Shown: positions 14,980 to 22,451 of the stretch, piece after piece | Layout: the number at the start of each line of letters is the position of its first letter | Numbering within the stretch: the stretch's first letter is position 1 | Assembly (NCBI GenBank): GCA_017442785.1 | Contig: JAFRZB010000025.1 | Span: 1-59,171, forward strand | Direction: 5' to 3' | From: Bacillota bacterium | Lineage (GTDB): Bacteria > Bacillota > Clostridia > Peptostreptococcales > Anaerovoracaceae | DNA: 59,171 nucleotides | Program-made: the position numbers and the translations under genes | Notes under the pieces: model-generated | Databases searched by the model: none | What the model saw: only the letters and a program-made list of their open reading frames with translations | What the model was told of the DNA's origin: nothing

Positions 14980-15658
14980 CATACAGGCCGTAAGGGAGCG
15001 GATGGAGGCTGCAGCTGCCCGCTGCGGAAGGAAGGCTTCGGACATAACTCTGATAGCCGTCAGCAAGCTCCACAGCGCGGAAGAGGTAGATGCCGCAGCC
15101 GCTGCCGGAATTACGGACGTAGGAGAGAACAAGGTCCAGGAGATAATATCCAAGCAGCCGCAGGTAAGGTCCGCGCTTACGTGGCACCTTATAGGGCATC
15201 TCCAGACCAACAAGGTAAAGAGCGTCATAGACAAGGTGAGCGTCATACATTCAGTGGACAGCTTCCACCTTGCTCAGGAGATAGACAGGCGCGCGCAGCA
15301 GGCAGGACTGGTAAAGGACATACTCCTGCAGGTGAACGCGGCGCACGAGGAGACCAAGTTCGGCCTCTCCGCGGAGGAGACCCTTCCTCTGGCCGAAAGT
15401 ATAGCGGAGGAACTTAAGAACGTCAGGATACGCGGGCTCATGCAGATAGCGCCGTACGCCGAGGACCCGGAGGATGTAAGGAAATACTTCCGCCAGGTCC
15501 GGGAGCTTTTCGAAAAGCTCAGGGACGGCGGCTTTGCGGAGGCGGACATGCTCTCCATGGGAATGAGCCACGATTTTGAGACAGCTATCGAAGAAGGCGC
15601 TACCCACATAAGGGTGGGAACGGCCATATTCGGTGAAAGAGATTACAGCAAAAGGTAA
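14957..15658 (+). CDS. yggS: YggS family pyridoxal phosphate homeostasis protein
   Basis: A 233-aa PLP-binding TIM-barrel protein (PLPBP/YggS) that buffers pyridoxal phosphate; it is not an enzyme in known cases. The PLP lysine lies in L-I-A-V-S-K-L-H, and the phosphate and ring sites appear in G-E-N-K-V-Q-E, W-H-L-I-G-H-L-Q-T-N-K and M-S-M-G-M-S-H-D-F-E-T-A-I-x-x-G. The start is set at the MQADIRNN methionine (14957); ATG 14942 in the same frame is an alternative. It is the first gene of the division cluster yggS-sepF-yggT-divIVA. Confidence 0.95.
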   Translation: MQADIRNNIQAVRERMEAAAARCGRKASDITLIAVSKLHSAEEVDAAAAAGITDVGENKVQEIISKQPQVRSALTWHLIGHLQTNKVKSVIDKVSVIHSVDSFHLAQEIDRRAQQAGLVKDILLQVNAAHEETKFGLSAEETLPLAESIAEELKNVRIRGLMQIAPYAEDPEDVRKYFRQVRELFEKLRDGGFAEADMLSMGMSHDFETAIEEGATHIRVGTAIFGERDYSKR

Positions 15659-15669
15659 GAGGTGAAGAA

Positions 15670-16200
15670 ATGGGTTTAATGGACAAGATCAAGGACATCG
15701 TCGGTATCGAGCTCGAAGATGAAAACGAAGAAGAAGTCGTAGAAGAAAAGAAGGAAAGACCTTCCAGAGAGGCAAGGGAAGTTAAGGACGTAAGGGACGT
15801 CAGGGAAGAGAGAAAGGCAGCTGCGGAGAGAAAGCCCGCAGCTCCGCGCATGGAGACTGTAGCCCGCACCGAGGTCACAAGGCAGACCATGGGCGGCAAC
15901 AAGTATACCAGCCAGTTCAAGATGGTAGTTATAGAGCCAAACGGCTTTGAAGAGTGCCCCAAGCTCGTCGACAGCCTTAAGGCAAAGAAGCCCGTCATAA
16001 TAAACCTCGAAAACCTTGAGACAGATATAGCCAGAAAGATCTTCGACTTCCTCTCCGGCGCCACCTACGCGCTCAACGGAAACGTCCAGAAGGTCACCAA
16101 CAACATCTTCGTGTTCGCTCCCGAGAACGTAGACGTTACCTACAAGGACAGCACCAAGCAGGTAGCGGCTCCGGACAGCTCCAAGAGCATGTGGAGATAG
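15670..16200 (+). CDS. sepF: Cell division protein SepF
   Basis: A 176-aa cytosolic protein that bundles FtsZ filaments and tethers them to the membrane. The N-terminal amphipathic helix M-G-L-M-D-K-I-K-D-I-V-G is followed by an acidic and charged linker (about residues 18-75). The conserved SepF core has P-x-x-F-E-E-C-P-K-L-V-D-S-L, V-I-I-N-L-E-N-L and F-L-S-G-A-T-Y-A-L-x-G. AGGTGAAG precedes the ATG, 11 bp after yggS. Confidence 0.97.
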   Translation: MGLMDKIKDIVGIELEDENEEEVVEEKKERPSREAREVKDVRDVREERKAAAERKPAAPRMETVARTEVTRQTMGGNKYTSQFKMVVIEPNGFEECPKLVDSLKAKKPVIINLENLETDIARKIFDFLSGATYALNGNVQKVTNNIFVFAPENVDVTYKDSTKQVAAPDSSKSMWR

Positions 16201-16221
16201 TCCGGCAGAGGACCGTAAGTT

Positions 16222-16497
16222 ATGCTTATCGGCATCATAAGGCTTGCCCTCTATTACTTTTACAGGCTGCTCGACCTTGCCATACTGGTATGGTGCATCA
16301 TGTCCTGGATAGTAAGGCCGGGGGACAGGCTGTATGGTTTTTATTATAAGCTCGGTTCTTATCTGGAACCGCTGTTTCTTCCGGTGCGCAAGATACTTTA
16401 CAGGCTGAGGCTCAACCTGCCCATAGATCTTTCGCCCTGGATAACCATGATACTTTTAGGATTCATCTACAGGCTACTGATGGTTGTCATCCGGTAG
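16222..16497 (+). CDS. YggT family membrane protein
   Basis: A 91-aa protein with two hydrophobic segments and the YggT signature (L-D-P-L-type segment read here as Y-L-E-P-L-F-L-P-V-R-K). YggT proteins sit beside sepF and divIVA in Firmicutes and are linked to osmotic or division-site functions; the mechanism is unknown. It lies 21 bp after sepF and 12 bp before divIVA. Confidence 0.93.
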   Translation: MLIGIIRLALYYFYRLLDLAILVWCIMSWIVRPGDRLYGFYYKLGSYLEPLFLPVRKILYRLRLNLPIDLSPWITMILLGFIYRLLMVVIR

Positions 16498-16509
16498 ACA
16501 GGAGGAAAA

Positions 16510-17010
16510 ATGATCACACCTCAGGAGATACAGGAAAAAGTATTCGACAAGGCAGTAAGAGGCTACAACGCTGAACAGGTAGACCAGTTTCTGGACGATC
16601 TTACCGCAAGCGTAGACGAGCTCATCGCTGAGAGGGACCAGTTCAAGGCAGACCTTGAAGCCGCAAACGCCAAGCTCGACGAGTACAAGGCACAGGAGAG
16701 CGCCGTCATAAGGACTCTCGAATCCGCCAAGTCGCTTATGAACGACATCTCCGCCAGCGCCGAAAAGCGCGCGGAGATAATCATGAAGAACGCTCAGCTG
16801 GACGCTGATCAGCTCGTAAGGGCCGCTCAGGACAGCGTGTCCCGCCTTAAGGACGAGGAGCACGAGCTTTCTCAGAGGGTAAGCTCCATAAGGAGCAGGC
16901 TGAAGACCATACTTCAGACCGAGCTGGACCGTTTCGACAACATGGACCAGGATATCTTCGGCGACTCTTCTGCAGATAAGGACGCAACGCAGTTCGTTAA
17001 GAAGTTCTGA
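16510..17010 (+). CDS. divIVA: DivIVA-like polarity/division protein
   Basis: A 166-aa coiled-coil protein that recognises negatively curved membrane and organises the septum and poles. The N-terminal domain has I-T-P-Q-E-I-Q-E-K-V-F-D-K-A-V-R-G-Y-N-A-E-Q-V-D-Q-F-L-D, followed by heptad-rich coiled coil to about residue 140. AGGAGG lies 5 nt before the ATG. The stop overlaps the lspA ATG by 1 bp. Confidence 0.95.
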   Translation: MITPQEIQEKVFDKAVRGYNAEQVDQFLDDLTASVDELIAERDQFKADLEAANAKLDEYKAQESAVIRTLESAKSLMNDISASAEKRAEIIMKNAQLDADQLVRAAQDSVSRLKDEEHELSQRVSSIRSRLKTILQTELDRFDNMDQDIFGDSSADKDATQFVKKF

Positions 17011-17492
17011 TGCTTCCTTTCTGTATAACAGCAGTTCTCATAATAGCGGCTGATCTCATCACCAAGTACATCGTAGCGTCCGGTATGGAGCTTTATTCGA
17101 GCATACCCGTCATACCGGGCGTTTTTGACATTACCTACATAATCAACGACGGAGCCGCGTGGGGGATACTCGGCGGAAAGCAGTTCCTCCTCTCGGCGTT
17201 TACCGTCATAGTAATAGCGGCGCTTATCATCTACGCCGTCAAAAAACGCGCCTTGATGCCGAAGCTTGAGCTTTATTCTCTTGCAATGATAGTCGGCGGA
17301 GGCACAGGCAACCTCATAGGAAGGGTGTTCGACGGATATGTGGTGGATTTCATAAACGTAAAGGCCATATCCTTCCTGAACATTTTCAACATAGCGGATA
17401 TCGGCATTACTGTCGGATGCATTCTTCTGATAATAGCGCTTCTGATATCCCCGCAGAGGAAGAAGGACGATGCAGGAGAGCAGCAGCTATAG
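17010..17492 (+). CDS. lspA: Lipoprotein signal peptidase II, with Gly replacing a conserved Asp
   Basis: A 160-aa polytopic membrane aspartyl peptidase that removes lipoprotein signal peptides after lipidation. It has four hydrophobic segments and D-L-I-T-K-Y near the start. The third box reads G-N-L-I-G-R rather than the family's G-N-x-x-D-R. In Bacillus subtilis this Asp (102, as I remember) is important. The two aspartates proposed as the catalytic dyad, in V-V-D-F and N-I-A-D, are present. The protein may still be active, but this is a clear deviation. It overlaps divIVA by 1 bp and the next gene by 23 bp. Lipoproteins in this window (serpin, TctC) would be its substrates. Confidence 0.93.
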   Translation: MLPFCITAVLIIAADLITKYIVASGMELYSSIPVIPGVFDITYIINDGAAWGILGGKQFLLSAFTVIVIAALIIYAVKKRALMPKLELYSLAMIVGGGTGNLIGRVFDGYVVDFINVKAISFLNIFNIADIGITVGCILLIIALLISPQRKKDDAGEQQL

Positions 17493-18381
17493 CTTCATAA
17501 TAGACGAGGAGCACGGAGGCGAGAGAGCCGATAAGGTGCTCTCACTTCTTATGGAGGACTGCTCCAGGAGCTTCATTCAGAAGATCATCGAGGGCGGAGG
17601 CCTCGTGGTGGACGGAGCGCCCTTCATGTCAAAGAGGAAGCCCCTCAGGGCCGGCCAGAAGGTGGAGCTTACCGTTCCTGCGGCATCACCCTGCAAGGCG
17701 CAGCCGGAGGACATTCCATTGGACATAGTCTACGAGGACGACGATCTTCTCGTGGTGAACAAGCCCAAGGGGATGGTAGTGCACCCCGCGGCGGGAAATC
17801 TCTCGGGGACTCTTGTGAACGCGCTGCTTGCGCACTGCTCGCTGTCCTCCATCAACGGAGTGGAGCGTCCCGGCATAGTGCACAGGATAGACAAGGATAC
17901 ATCTGGCCTTCTTGTGGTAGCTAAGACGGACGCCGCGCACAGAGGGCTTACGGAGCAGTTCGCGGCGCACAGCATTACAAGGCTCTACAGGGGAGTTTGC
18001 TTCGGGCCTCTTAAGGAGGACGAGATCACCATAGACGCGCCCATCGGCAGAGACCCCAAAAACAGGCTCAGAAACGCCGTCGTAAGCGACGGGAAAAGAG
18101 CGGTAACGCATATAAGGACGCTTAAGCGTTTTGAAAAATTTACCGAGTTCGAGGCCAGGCTGGAGACAGGCAGGACACACCAGATAAGGGTCCACATGGC
18201 TCACATATTCAGGCCTCTTCTCGGAGACGAGCTCTACGGGCCCGCAAGGCAGCCCTTTAAGGTAAAGGGACAGATGCTGCACGCGGGCACTCTCGGTTTC
18301 ATCCATCCGGTGCAGGGCGTATACATGGAGTTCCATAAGGAGCCGCCGGAGGAATACCTTACTGTGCTTAATAAATTATAA
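17470..18381 (+). CDS. RluA/RluD family pseudouridine synthase
   Basis: A 303-aa enzyme converting uridines in rRNA (or tRNA) to pseudouridine. An N-terminal S4-like RNA-binding domain (about 15-75, R-A-D-K-V-L-S-L-L) precedes the catalytic domain with H-R-I-D-K-D-T-S-G-L-L-V (catalytic Asp) and the L-x-T-G-R-T-H-Q-I-R-V-H box. It is an RluD-like arrangement, but the target uridines cannot be read from the sequence. It overlaps lspA by 23 bp, the usual Firmicutes lspA-rluD order. Confidence 0.95.
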   Translation: MQESSSYSFIIDEEHGGERADKVLSLLMEDCSRSFIQKIIEGGGLVVDGAPFMSKRKPLRAGQKVELTVPAASPCKAQPEDIPLDIVYEDDDLLVVNKPKGMVVHPAAGNLSGTLVNALLAHCSLSSINGVERPGIVHRIDKDTSGLLVVAKTDAAHRGLTEQFAAHSITRLYRGVCFGPLKEDEITIDAPIGRDPKNRLRNAVVSDGKRAVTHIRTLKRFEKFTEFEARLETGRTHQIRVHMAHIFRPLLGDELYGPARQPFKVKGQMLHAGTLGFIHPVQGVYMEFHKEPPEEYLTVLNKL

Positions 18382-18399
18382 TATACAAGGAGATCAGCA

Positions 18400-19284
18400 A
18401 TGAGGAAAGAAAGAAGAGATGCGGTGCGCATCCAGAAGGTCGACGGTCTGCACACGATACTGCCTTACGTCATGCCCAGCAGGGCCGCAGCGGAGGTATC
18501 CATGCAGGATGTCTTTGATATTACAGACCTCAACGCTTACATGGCAAGGCGCAACGAAGAAGAAGGCATCAACCTTAAGCTCTTCCATGCCATATGCACT
18601 GCCGTTGCCAAAACAGTCTACTGGAGACCCAAGCTCAACATCTTCATCTCCGGAAACCGCTTCTGGCAGAGGAAGGACATAGTGCTGGCCTTCGTTGTAA
18701 AGAGGACCTTTGAGGACACCTCCGAGGAATCTCTGATGTTCCTTACCGTAAAGCCCGAGATGACTCTGGATTCAATATCAAAGAAGATACTCGGAGAGGT
18801 CCACGAGCTCAGGGAGAACTCCGGAAAGAACGACATCGGAGACATGATAGAGATCTTCGCAAAGATACCTCACTGGCTCCTGACCATAATCTTCAAGATA
18901 CTCGGAAGGCTGGAGTTCCACGGAAGGATGCCCAAGGCTTTTGCTGACGGGGATACCAACTACGCGTCCGTGCTGCTCTCCAACCTGGGCAGCATCAAGT
19001 GCGGTTCCGTGTATCACCATCTGAACGACTACGGGACGAACTCCATAGTAGGAACCATAGGTACGGCGCACAAGGCTCTCGTATACGGGGATGACGGCGC
19101 TGAGCATGTACGCGATGTGGTAGACATGCAGATGACTCTTGATGAGAGGATCGCTGACGGCTTCTACTTCGCAAGATCTCTCAAGCTCATAAGCTACCTT
19201 CTTGAGCATCCGGAAGAGCTGGAAAAGCCCATAGGCGAGGAGCTCTCCCCGGAAGCCGTACAGGCAGTAGGCGGCAAGCTGTGA
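18400..19284 (+). CDS. E2-acyltransferase-like protein lacking the catalytic His
   Basis: A 294-aa protein resembling the catalytic C-terminal domain of 2-oxoacid dehydrogenase E2 or chloramphenicol acetyltransferase. It has no lipoyl or subunit-binding domain and no E1/E3 genes nearby. Landmarks are F-H-A-I-C-T-A-V-A-K, L-L-S-N-L-G-S-I and, near the end, D-E-R-I-A-D-G (residues 248-254) where active enzymes have D-H-R-x-x-D-G. The catalytic His is therefore Glu249. Residues about 150-175 contain a hydrophobic helix. AGGAGATC precedes the ATG. It may bind CoA or act as a structural relative, and acyl transfer by the known mechanism is unlikely. The stop lies inside a REP-like palindrome. Confidence 0.8.
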   Translation: MRKERRDAVRIQKVDGLHTILPYVMPSRAAAEVSMQDVFDITDLNAYMARRNEEEGINLKLFHAICTAVAKTVYWRPKLNIFISGNRFWQRKDIVLAFVVKRTFEDTSEESLMFLTVKPEMTLDSISKKILGEVHELRENSGKNDIGDMIEIFAKIPHWLLTIIFKILGRLEFHGRMPKAFADGDTNYASVLLSNLGSIKCGSVYHHLNDYGTNSIVGTIGTAHKALVYGDDGAEHVRDVVDMQMTLDERIADGFYFARSLKLISYLLEHPEELEKPIGEELSPEAVQAVGGKL

Positions 19285-19308
19285 CATAGGGGACGGTTCT
19301 CTGTGTCA
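19282..19308. repeat. REP-like palindrome
   Basis: TGACATAG (19282-19289) and CTGTGTCA (19301-19308) form an inverted repeat with one mismatch around the GC-rich centre GGGACGGTTCT. I recall near-identical palindromes (TGACACAG...CTGTGTCA) scattered through many Clostridia genomes and associated with REP-type transposases. It contains the stop of the upstream gene and lies 12 bp before the pgeF start. Confidence 0.7.
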
Positions 19309-19320
19309 TTTTCCGGCGGG

Positions 19321-20013
19321 ATGGATATAAGGATCTTTTCTGACAAAGGAATATGCGCCGGCCTTACGCAGGCTCCGGACCTTTCCGACGTCCGGAGGAA
19401 GGAGATGGCAGAAGAGGCCGAAAGGACGGGCGGGTACCTCATCCGTCCCTGTCTTACTCACGGAGTAAGAGTGCTCCCGATAACGCGCGGCTTCCTTGAA
19501 GGAAAAACTTCGTACATAGAGATAGAGGACTGCGACGGCGCGGTGACGGACCTGGAGAACGTCACTCTCACCAGCACCCACGGAGACTGCATACCCATCT
19601 ATGCGGCGGACAGCGCAAGGGGCGTCATAGGCCTTGCACATGCCGGGTGGAGGGGCACGGCCGACGGCATAGCCGCGGTCCTGGTCCTTACCATGATCCA
19701 AGTCTACGGTTGCAGCCCCCAGGATATCTCGGTGTATATAGGGCCGGGGATAGGGCGCTGCCATTTCGAGGTCTCCCGTGACGTTGCGGAGGAGTTCATA
19801 GAGAAGCTCCCCTGGTGCGAGGATTACATAGACGAAGGCGCAAAGCCCGGGAAATACATGATAGATCTTAAGGGCATAAACGCGGAGCTGGTAAAGATGT
19901 TCGGCGTTTCGGACATAGAGATCAGTCCGGTATGCACCGTGGAAGATGAGAACTGTTATTCCTACAGAAGAGACGGCACACAAAAAAGAATGCTCGCCTA
20001 CATAAAAAAATGA
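19321..20013 (+). CDS. pgeF: Peptidoglycan editing factor PgeF (YfiH, laccase-fold)
   Basis: A 230-aa protein of the DUF152/YfiH family. Known members remove mis-incorporated L-Ser from peptidoglycan precursors or act as purine nucleoside-processing enzymes. Metal-site motifs are visible: T-H-G-D-C-I-P-I, A-H-A-G-W-R-G-T and G-P-G-I-G-R-C-H-F-E-V. I start at ATG 19321 (MDIRIFSDKG). A GTG at 19303 lies inside the REP-like palindrome and is less likely. The ribosome site is poor, so expression may depend on read-through from the preceding gene. A possible terminator follows. Confidence 0.9.
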   Translation: MDIRIFSDKGICAGLTQAPDLSDVRRKEMAEEAERTGGYLIRPCLTHGVRVLPITRGFLEGKTSYIEIEDCDGAVTDLENVTLTSTHGDCIPIYAADSARGVIGLAHAGWRGTADGIAAVLVLTMIQVYGCSPQDISVYIGPGIGRCHFEVSRDVAEEFIEKLPWCEDYIDEGAKPGKYMIDLKGINAELVKMFGVSDIEISPVCTVEDENCYSYRRDGTQKRMLAYIKK

Positions 20014-20017
20014 GACC

Positions 20018-20057
20018 TGCCCCTCTTGTTTTACGTCTGTTAAGACAGAGGGGTTTT
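20018..20057 (+). terminator. Probable terminator after pgeF
   Basis: CCCCTCT (about 20018-20024) pairs with AGAGGGG (about 20047-20053), with a long loop that holds CTGTTAAGACAG, followed by TTTTAT. A -10-like TATAAT overlaps its end and may serve the serpin gene, though I see no good -35. Confidence 0.55.
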
Positions 20058-20075
20058 ATAATACAGGAGGTCTTT

Positions 20076-21455
20076 ATGAAAAAACTGATATGCATACTGC
20101 TTTCCGCGGTGATGATCCTGGGACTTGCCGGCTGCGGAGCGGGAGGTACCAACAGCGGGAACGCTGCGGATCCGAAGCCTTCCGGAGGATACCAGCTGTC
20201 ATCTCTTAAGCTGCCTGCAACGGTCTCTTATCCGAACGAGGAAAGCTTTTTTAAGAACGGAAACTATGATTCCGAGGCAGCTCAGAAAGCCTGGAAAAAA
20301 TGGAACAGTCAGAGCGAAGCCAAGAAACTGCTTGCAGCCTCTTATGACGGGAAGCTGGATCATTATCTTTCACTGTCCGCTGAATACCTTAAGGGAATGG
20401 ACGGAAAGAACGTCCTGTGCTCTCCGATCAATATCTATTTCGCTCTTGCCATGCTTGCGGAATGCTGCGGAGGCAATTCCAGGACGGAGATATTAAACGT
20501 GCTAGGCGCTGCGGACATAGAGGAGCTGAGGACGGTTACAAAGGCTCTGTGGGAGCAGACCTATTACGCGGCGGACAGCTATACGGCTGAGCTGGCTTCG
20601 TCTCTTTGGATGAACAACGACATCAATGGGATCACCCCGGATTTTGATAAGGATACTCTTGCCGCCCTGGCAATGTATTACTATGCCACGGCATACAGCG
20701 GCAAAGCGACAGACAAGGGCTTTTCCGCGGAGTTCAAGGACTGGCTGAACGAACATACCGGAGGACTTCTTAAAGAGCATGTGGAGTCTCTGGAAGATTT
20801 TACGGAGGATCTGGTAGTAGCGATTGCTTCTACGGTCTATTTCAAAGGCGCATGGATGGAAGAGTTCAATAAGGCTGACACATCGGATGATGTGTTCCAT
20901 GCAGTGTCCGGGGACAGAAACGTGCAGTTTATGCACAAGAACGAATCATACAGGGTGCTTCGTGCCGATGATCTTACAGCTGTTTTCATTCCGTTCGCTG
21001 CAGTTGGAGGAATGTGGATCATCCTTCCGGACGAAGGTATCACCCCGGAGCAGCTTAATGCAGATAGGAAGATCATCAACATCATTAAGGATGCAGATCT
21101 AAAGGATGGCAGTGCTGAGAACGTAAACCTGAGTCTGCCCAAATTCGACGTTGACGCCAAGCTGGATCTCGTGGAGATCCTGGACAGAATGGGGATCCAA
21201 AGCGTATTCCACGAAGGTGCAGACCTCAGCGGGATAATCAAAAATGTATCTGCTCATGTGACCGATGCGACACATGCAGCCAGAGTTAAAATAGACGAGG
21301 AGGGCTGTGAGGCCGCCGCGTTTACTGTTATCATAGCAAAAGCTGATGGAATGGGACCACTTCCGATAGAGTTCAAGGTCGACAGGCCCTTCGCATTCGC
21401 GATAACCGGTTCCGACGGCCTGCCGCTGTTTACCGGAATAGTAAACGAGCCATGA
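20076..21455 (+). CDS. Lipoprotein serpin (serine/cysteine protease inhibitor)
   Basis: A 459-aa secreted lipoprotein: M-K-K-L-I-C-I-L-L-S-A-V-M-I-L-G-L-A-G-C gives a lipobox with Cys20, followed by a Gly/Asn/Ser linker. The body (about 85-459) is a full serpin fold, with S-P-I-N-I-Y-F-A-L-A-M-L, V-V-A-I-A-S-T-V-Y-F-K-G-A-W and a C-terminal D-R-P-F-A-F-A-I-T. The hinge before the reactive loop reads E-E-G-C-E-A-A-A-F-T-V (about residues 407-418). Its small residues fit an inhibitory serpin, although Cys and Phe are unusual there. AGGAGG precedes the ATG at 20076. As a surface inhibitor it could protect the cell from host or rival proteases; the target is unknown. Confidence 0.92.
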   Translation: MKKLICILLSAVMILGLAGCGAGGTNSGNAADPKPSGGYQLSSLKLPATVSYPNEESFFKNGNYDSEAAQKAWKKWNSQSEAKKLLAASYDGKLDHYLSLSAEYLKGMDGKNVLCSPINIYFALAMLAECCGGNSRTEILNVLGAADIEELRTVTKALWEQTYYAADSYTAELASSLWMNNDINGITPDFDKDTLAALAMYYYATAYSGKATDKGFSAEFKDWLNEHTGGLLKEHVESLEDFTEDLVVAIASTVYFKGAWMEEFNKADTSDDVFHAVSGDRNVQFMHKNESYRVLRADDLTAVFIPFAAVGGMWIILPDEGITPEQLNADRKIINIIKDADLKDGSAENVNLSLPKFDVDAKLDLVEILDRMGIQSVFHEGADLSGIIKNVSAHVTDATHAARVKIDEEGCEAAAFTVIIAKADGMGPLPIEFKVDRPFAFAITGSDGLPLFTGIVNEP

Positions 21456-21463
21456 CTATAAAA

Positions 21464-21498
21464 GGCCCGCTGCGGGAAAGCGGCGGGCCGGTCTTTTT
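21464..21498. terminator. Terminator between serpin and yicC
   Basis: GGCCCGC with GCGGGCC, extended by TGC/GCG-type pairs around the loop GGGAAA, is followed by GGTCTTTTTTA on the plus strand. It separates two convergent genes and ends at the yicC stop. Confidence 0.85.
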
Positions 21499-22382
21499 TA
21501 TTCCAGGTTCTGGACCTGTTCGCGGATCTTTTCGATCTCGGCTTTCAGGATCAGGACCTTGTCTGTTATGGTGATGTCGTTGGCTTTGGAACCTATGGTA
21601 TTCGACTCTCGGTTCATCTCCTGTACCAGGAAATCCAGTTTCTTGCCGGCAGGCTCCTTGCCTTTGAGTATGGTCCTCAGCTGCGCGCAATGGCTCTTCA
21701 GCCTTACGATCTCTTCGGTGATGTTTGCCTTGTCGGCAAATACGGCGGCCTCGAGCATTATCCGGTCTTCCGGGATCTCGACAGTCCCTTCAAGGAGCTC
21801 GCTTATGCGCTCCCTTATCTTCTTAGCGTATTCGGCCTGAAGCTGCGGGGCGCGGGTCTCTACCTCAGATACGGTGTCTTCTATGAGCTTGCCGCGGAAT
21901 AGTATGTCTTCGGCGAGCTTTGCACCTTCAACGGCGCGCATGGAGTCGTAGCGCTCAAGTGCCGCATCCAGGGCGGAGAGCAGGGCCTTGTATATCTCGT
22001 CCTCATCTTCTGCCTGAGGGACCACCTTCAGCACTTCCGGCATGGAGGATATGAGCTTAAGGTCTACCTCGCCTGAAAGCCCCGGTATCTCCTTTTTGAG
22101 GGTCATGAGGCTGTCGTAGTAATTCTTTGCGGCATCTGTATTGAGCCTTATCTTCTGATCGTCCATGGTCAGCTCGTCGCAGAGGAAGGATACCTCTATC
22201 TTTCCGCGCTGTACGCTCTCCTTTACGAGAGCTTTTATCTTTTCCTCGGCAAACTGATAGCGCCTCGGAAGCTTTACGGTGATCTCGCAGAACCTGTGGT
22301 TTACGGACTTTATCTCGCAGATGACGCTGCGCTTTTCATCGATATATTCTCCGCGGCCGAAGCCTGTCATTGATCTTATCAT
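21498..22382 (-). CDS. yicC: YicC/YloC family endoribonuclease-like protein
   Basis: A 294-aa protein of the YicC family (TIGR00255), reported to be a metal-dependent endoribonuclease in E. coli. The N-terminal M-T-G-F-G-R-G box, E-I-K-S-V-N-H-R-F, and the C-terminal DUF1732 part with G-K-K-L-D-F-L-V-Q-E-M-N-R-E-S-N-T-I-G-S-K are intact. In most Firmicutes it heads yloC-remA-gmk-rpoZ; here it is on the opposite strand and about 3.5 kb from gmk, with rqcH and a FAD enzyme between. It is divergent from rqcH, sharing a 69-bp promoter region. Confidence 0.96.
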   Translation of the reverse strand: MIRSMTGFGRGEYIDEKRSVICEIKSVNHRFCEITVKLPRRYQFAEEKIKALVKESVQRGKIEVSFLCDELTMDDQKIRLNTDAAKNYYDSLMTLKKEIPGLSGEVDLKLISSMPEVLKVVPQAEDEDEIYKALLSALDAALERYDSMRAVEGAKLAEDILFRGKLIEDTVSEVETRAPQLQAEYAKKIRERISELLEGTVEIPEDRIMLEAAVFADKANITEEIVRLKSHCAQLRTILKGKEPAGKKLDFLVQEMNRESNTIGSKANDITITDKVLILKAEIEKIREQVQNLE

Positions 22383-22409
22383 GGAATTATCCTTTCTTTA
22401 GTGCTATTA

Positions 22410-22429
22410 TTTATGTATTATAACATAAA
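22410..22429. promoter_or_regulatory. Perfect palindrome in the yicC/rqcH divergent promoter region
   Basis: TTTATGT (22410-22416), ATTATA and ACATAAA (22423-22429) make a perfect inverted repeat. On either strand it contains a -10-like hexamer (TATAAC on plus, TATAAT on minus). It could be an operator or simply overlapping -10 elements of the two divergent genes. Confidence 0.5.
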
Positions 22430-22451
22430 AACATGCGGATAATAACAGGAA

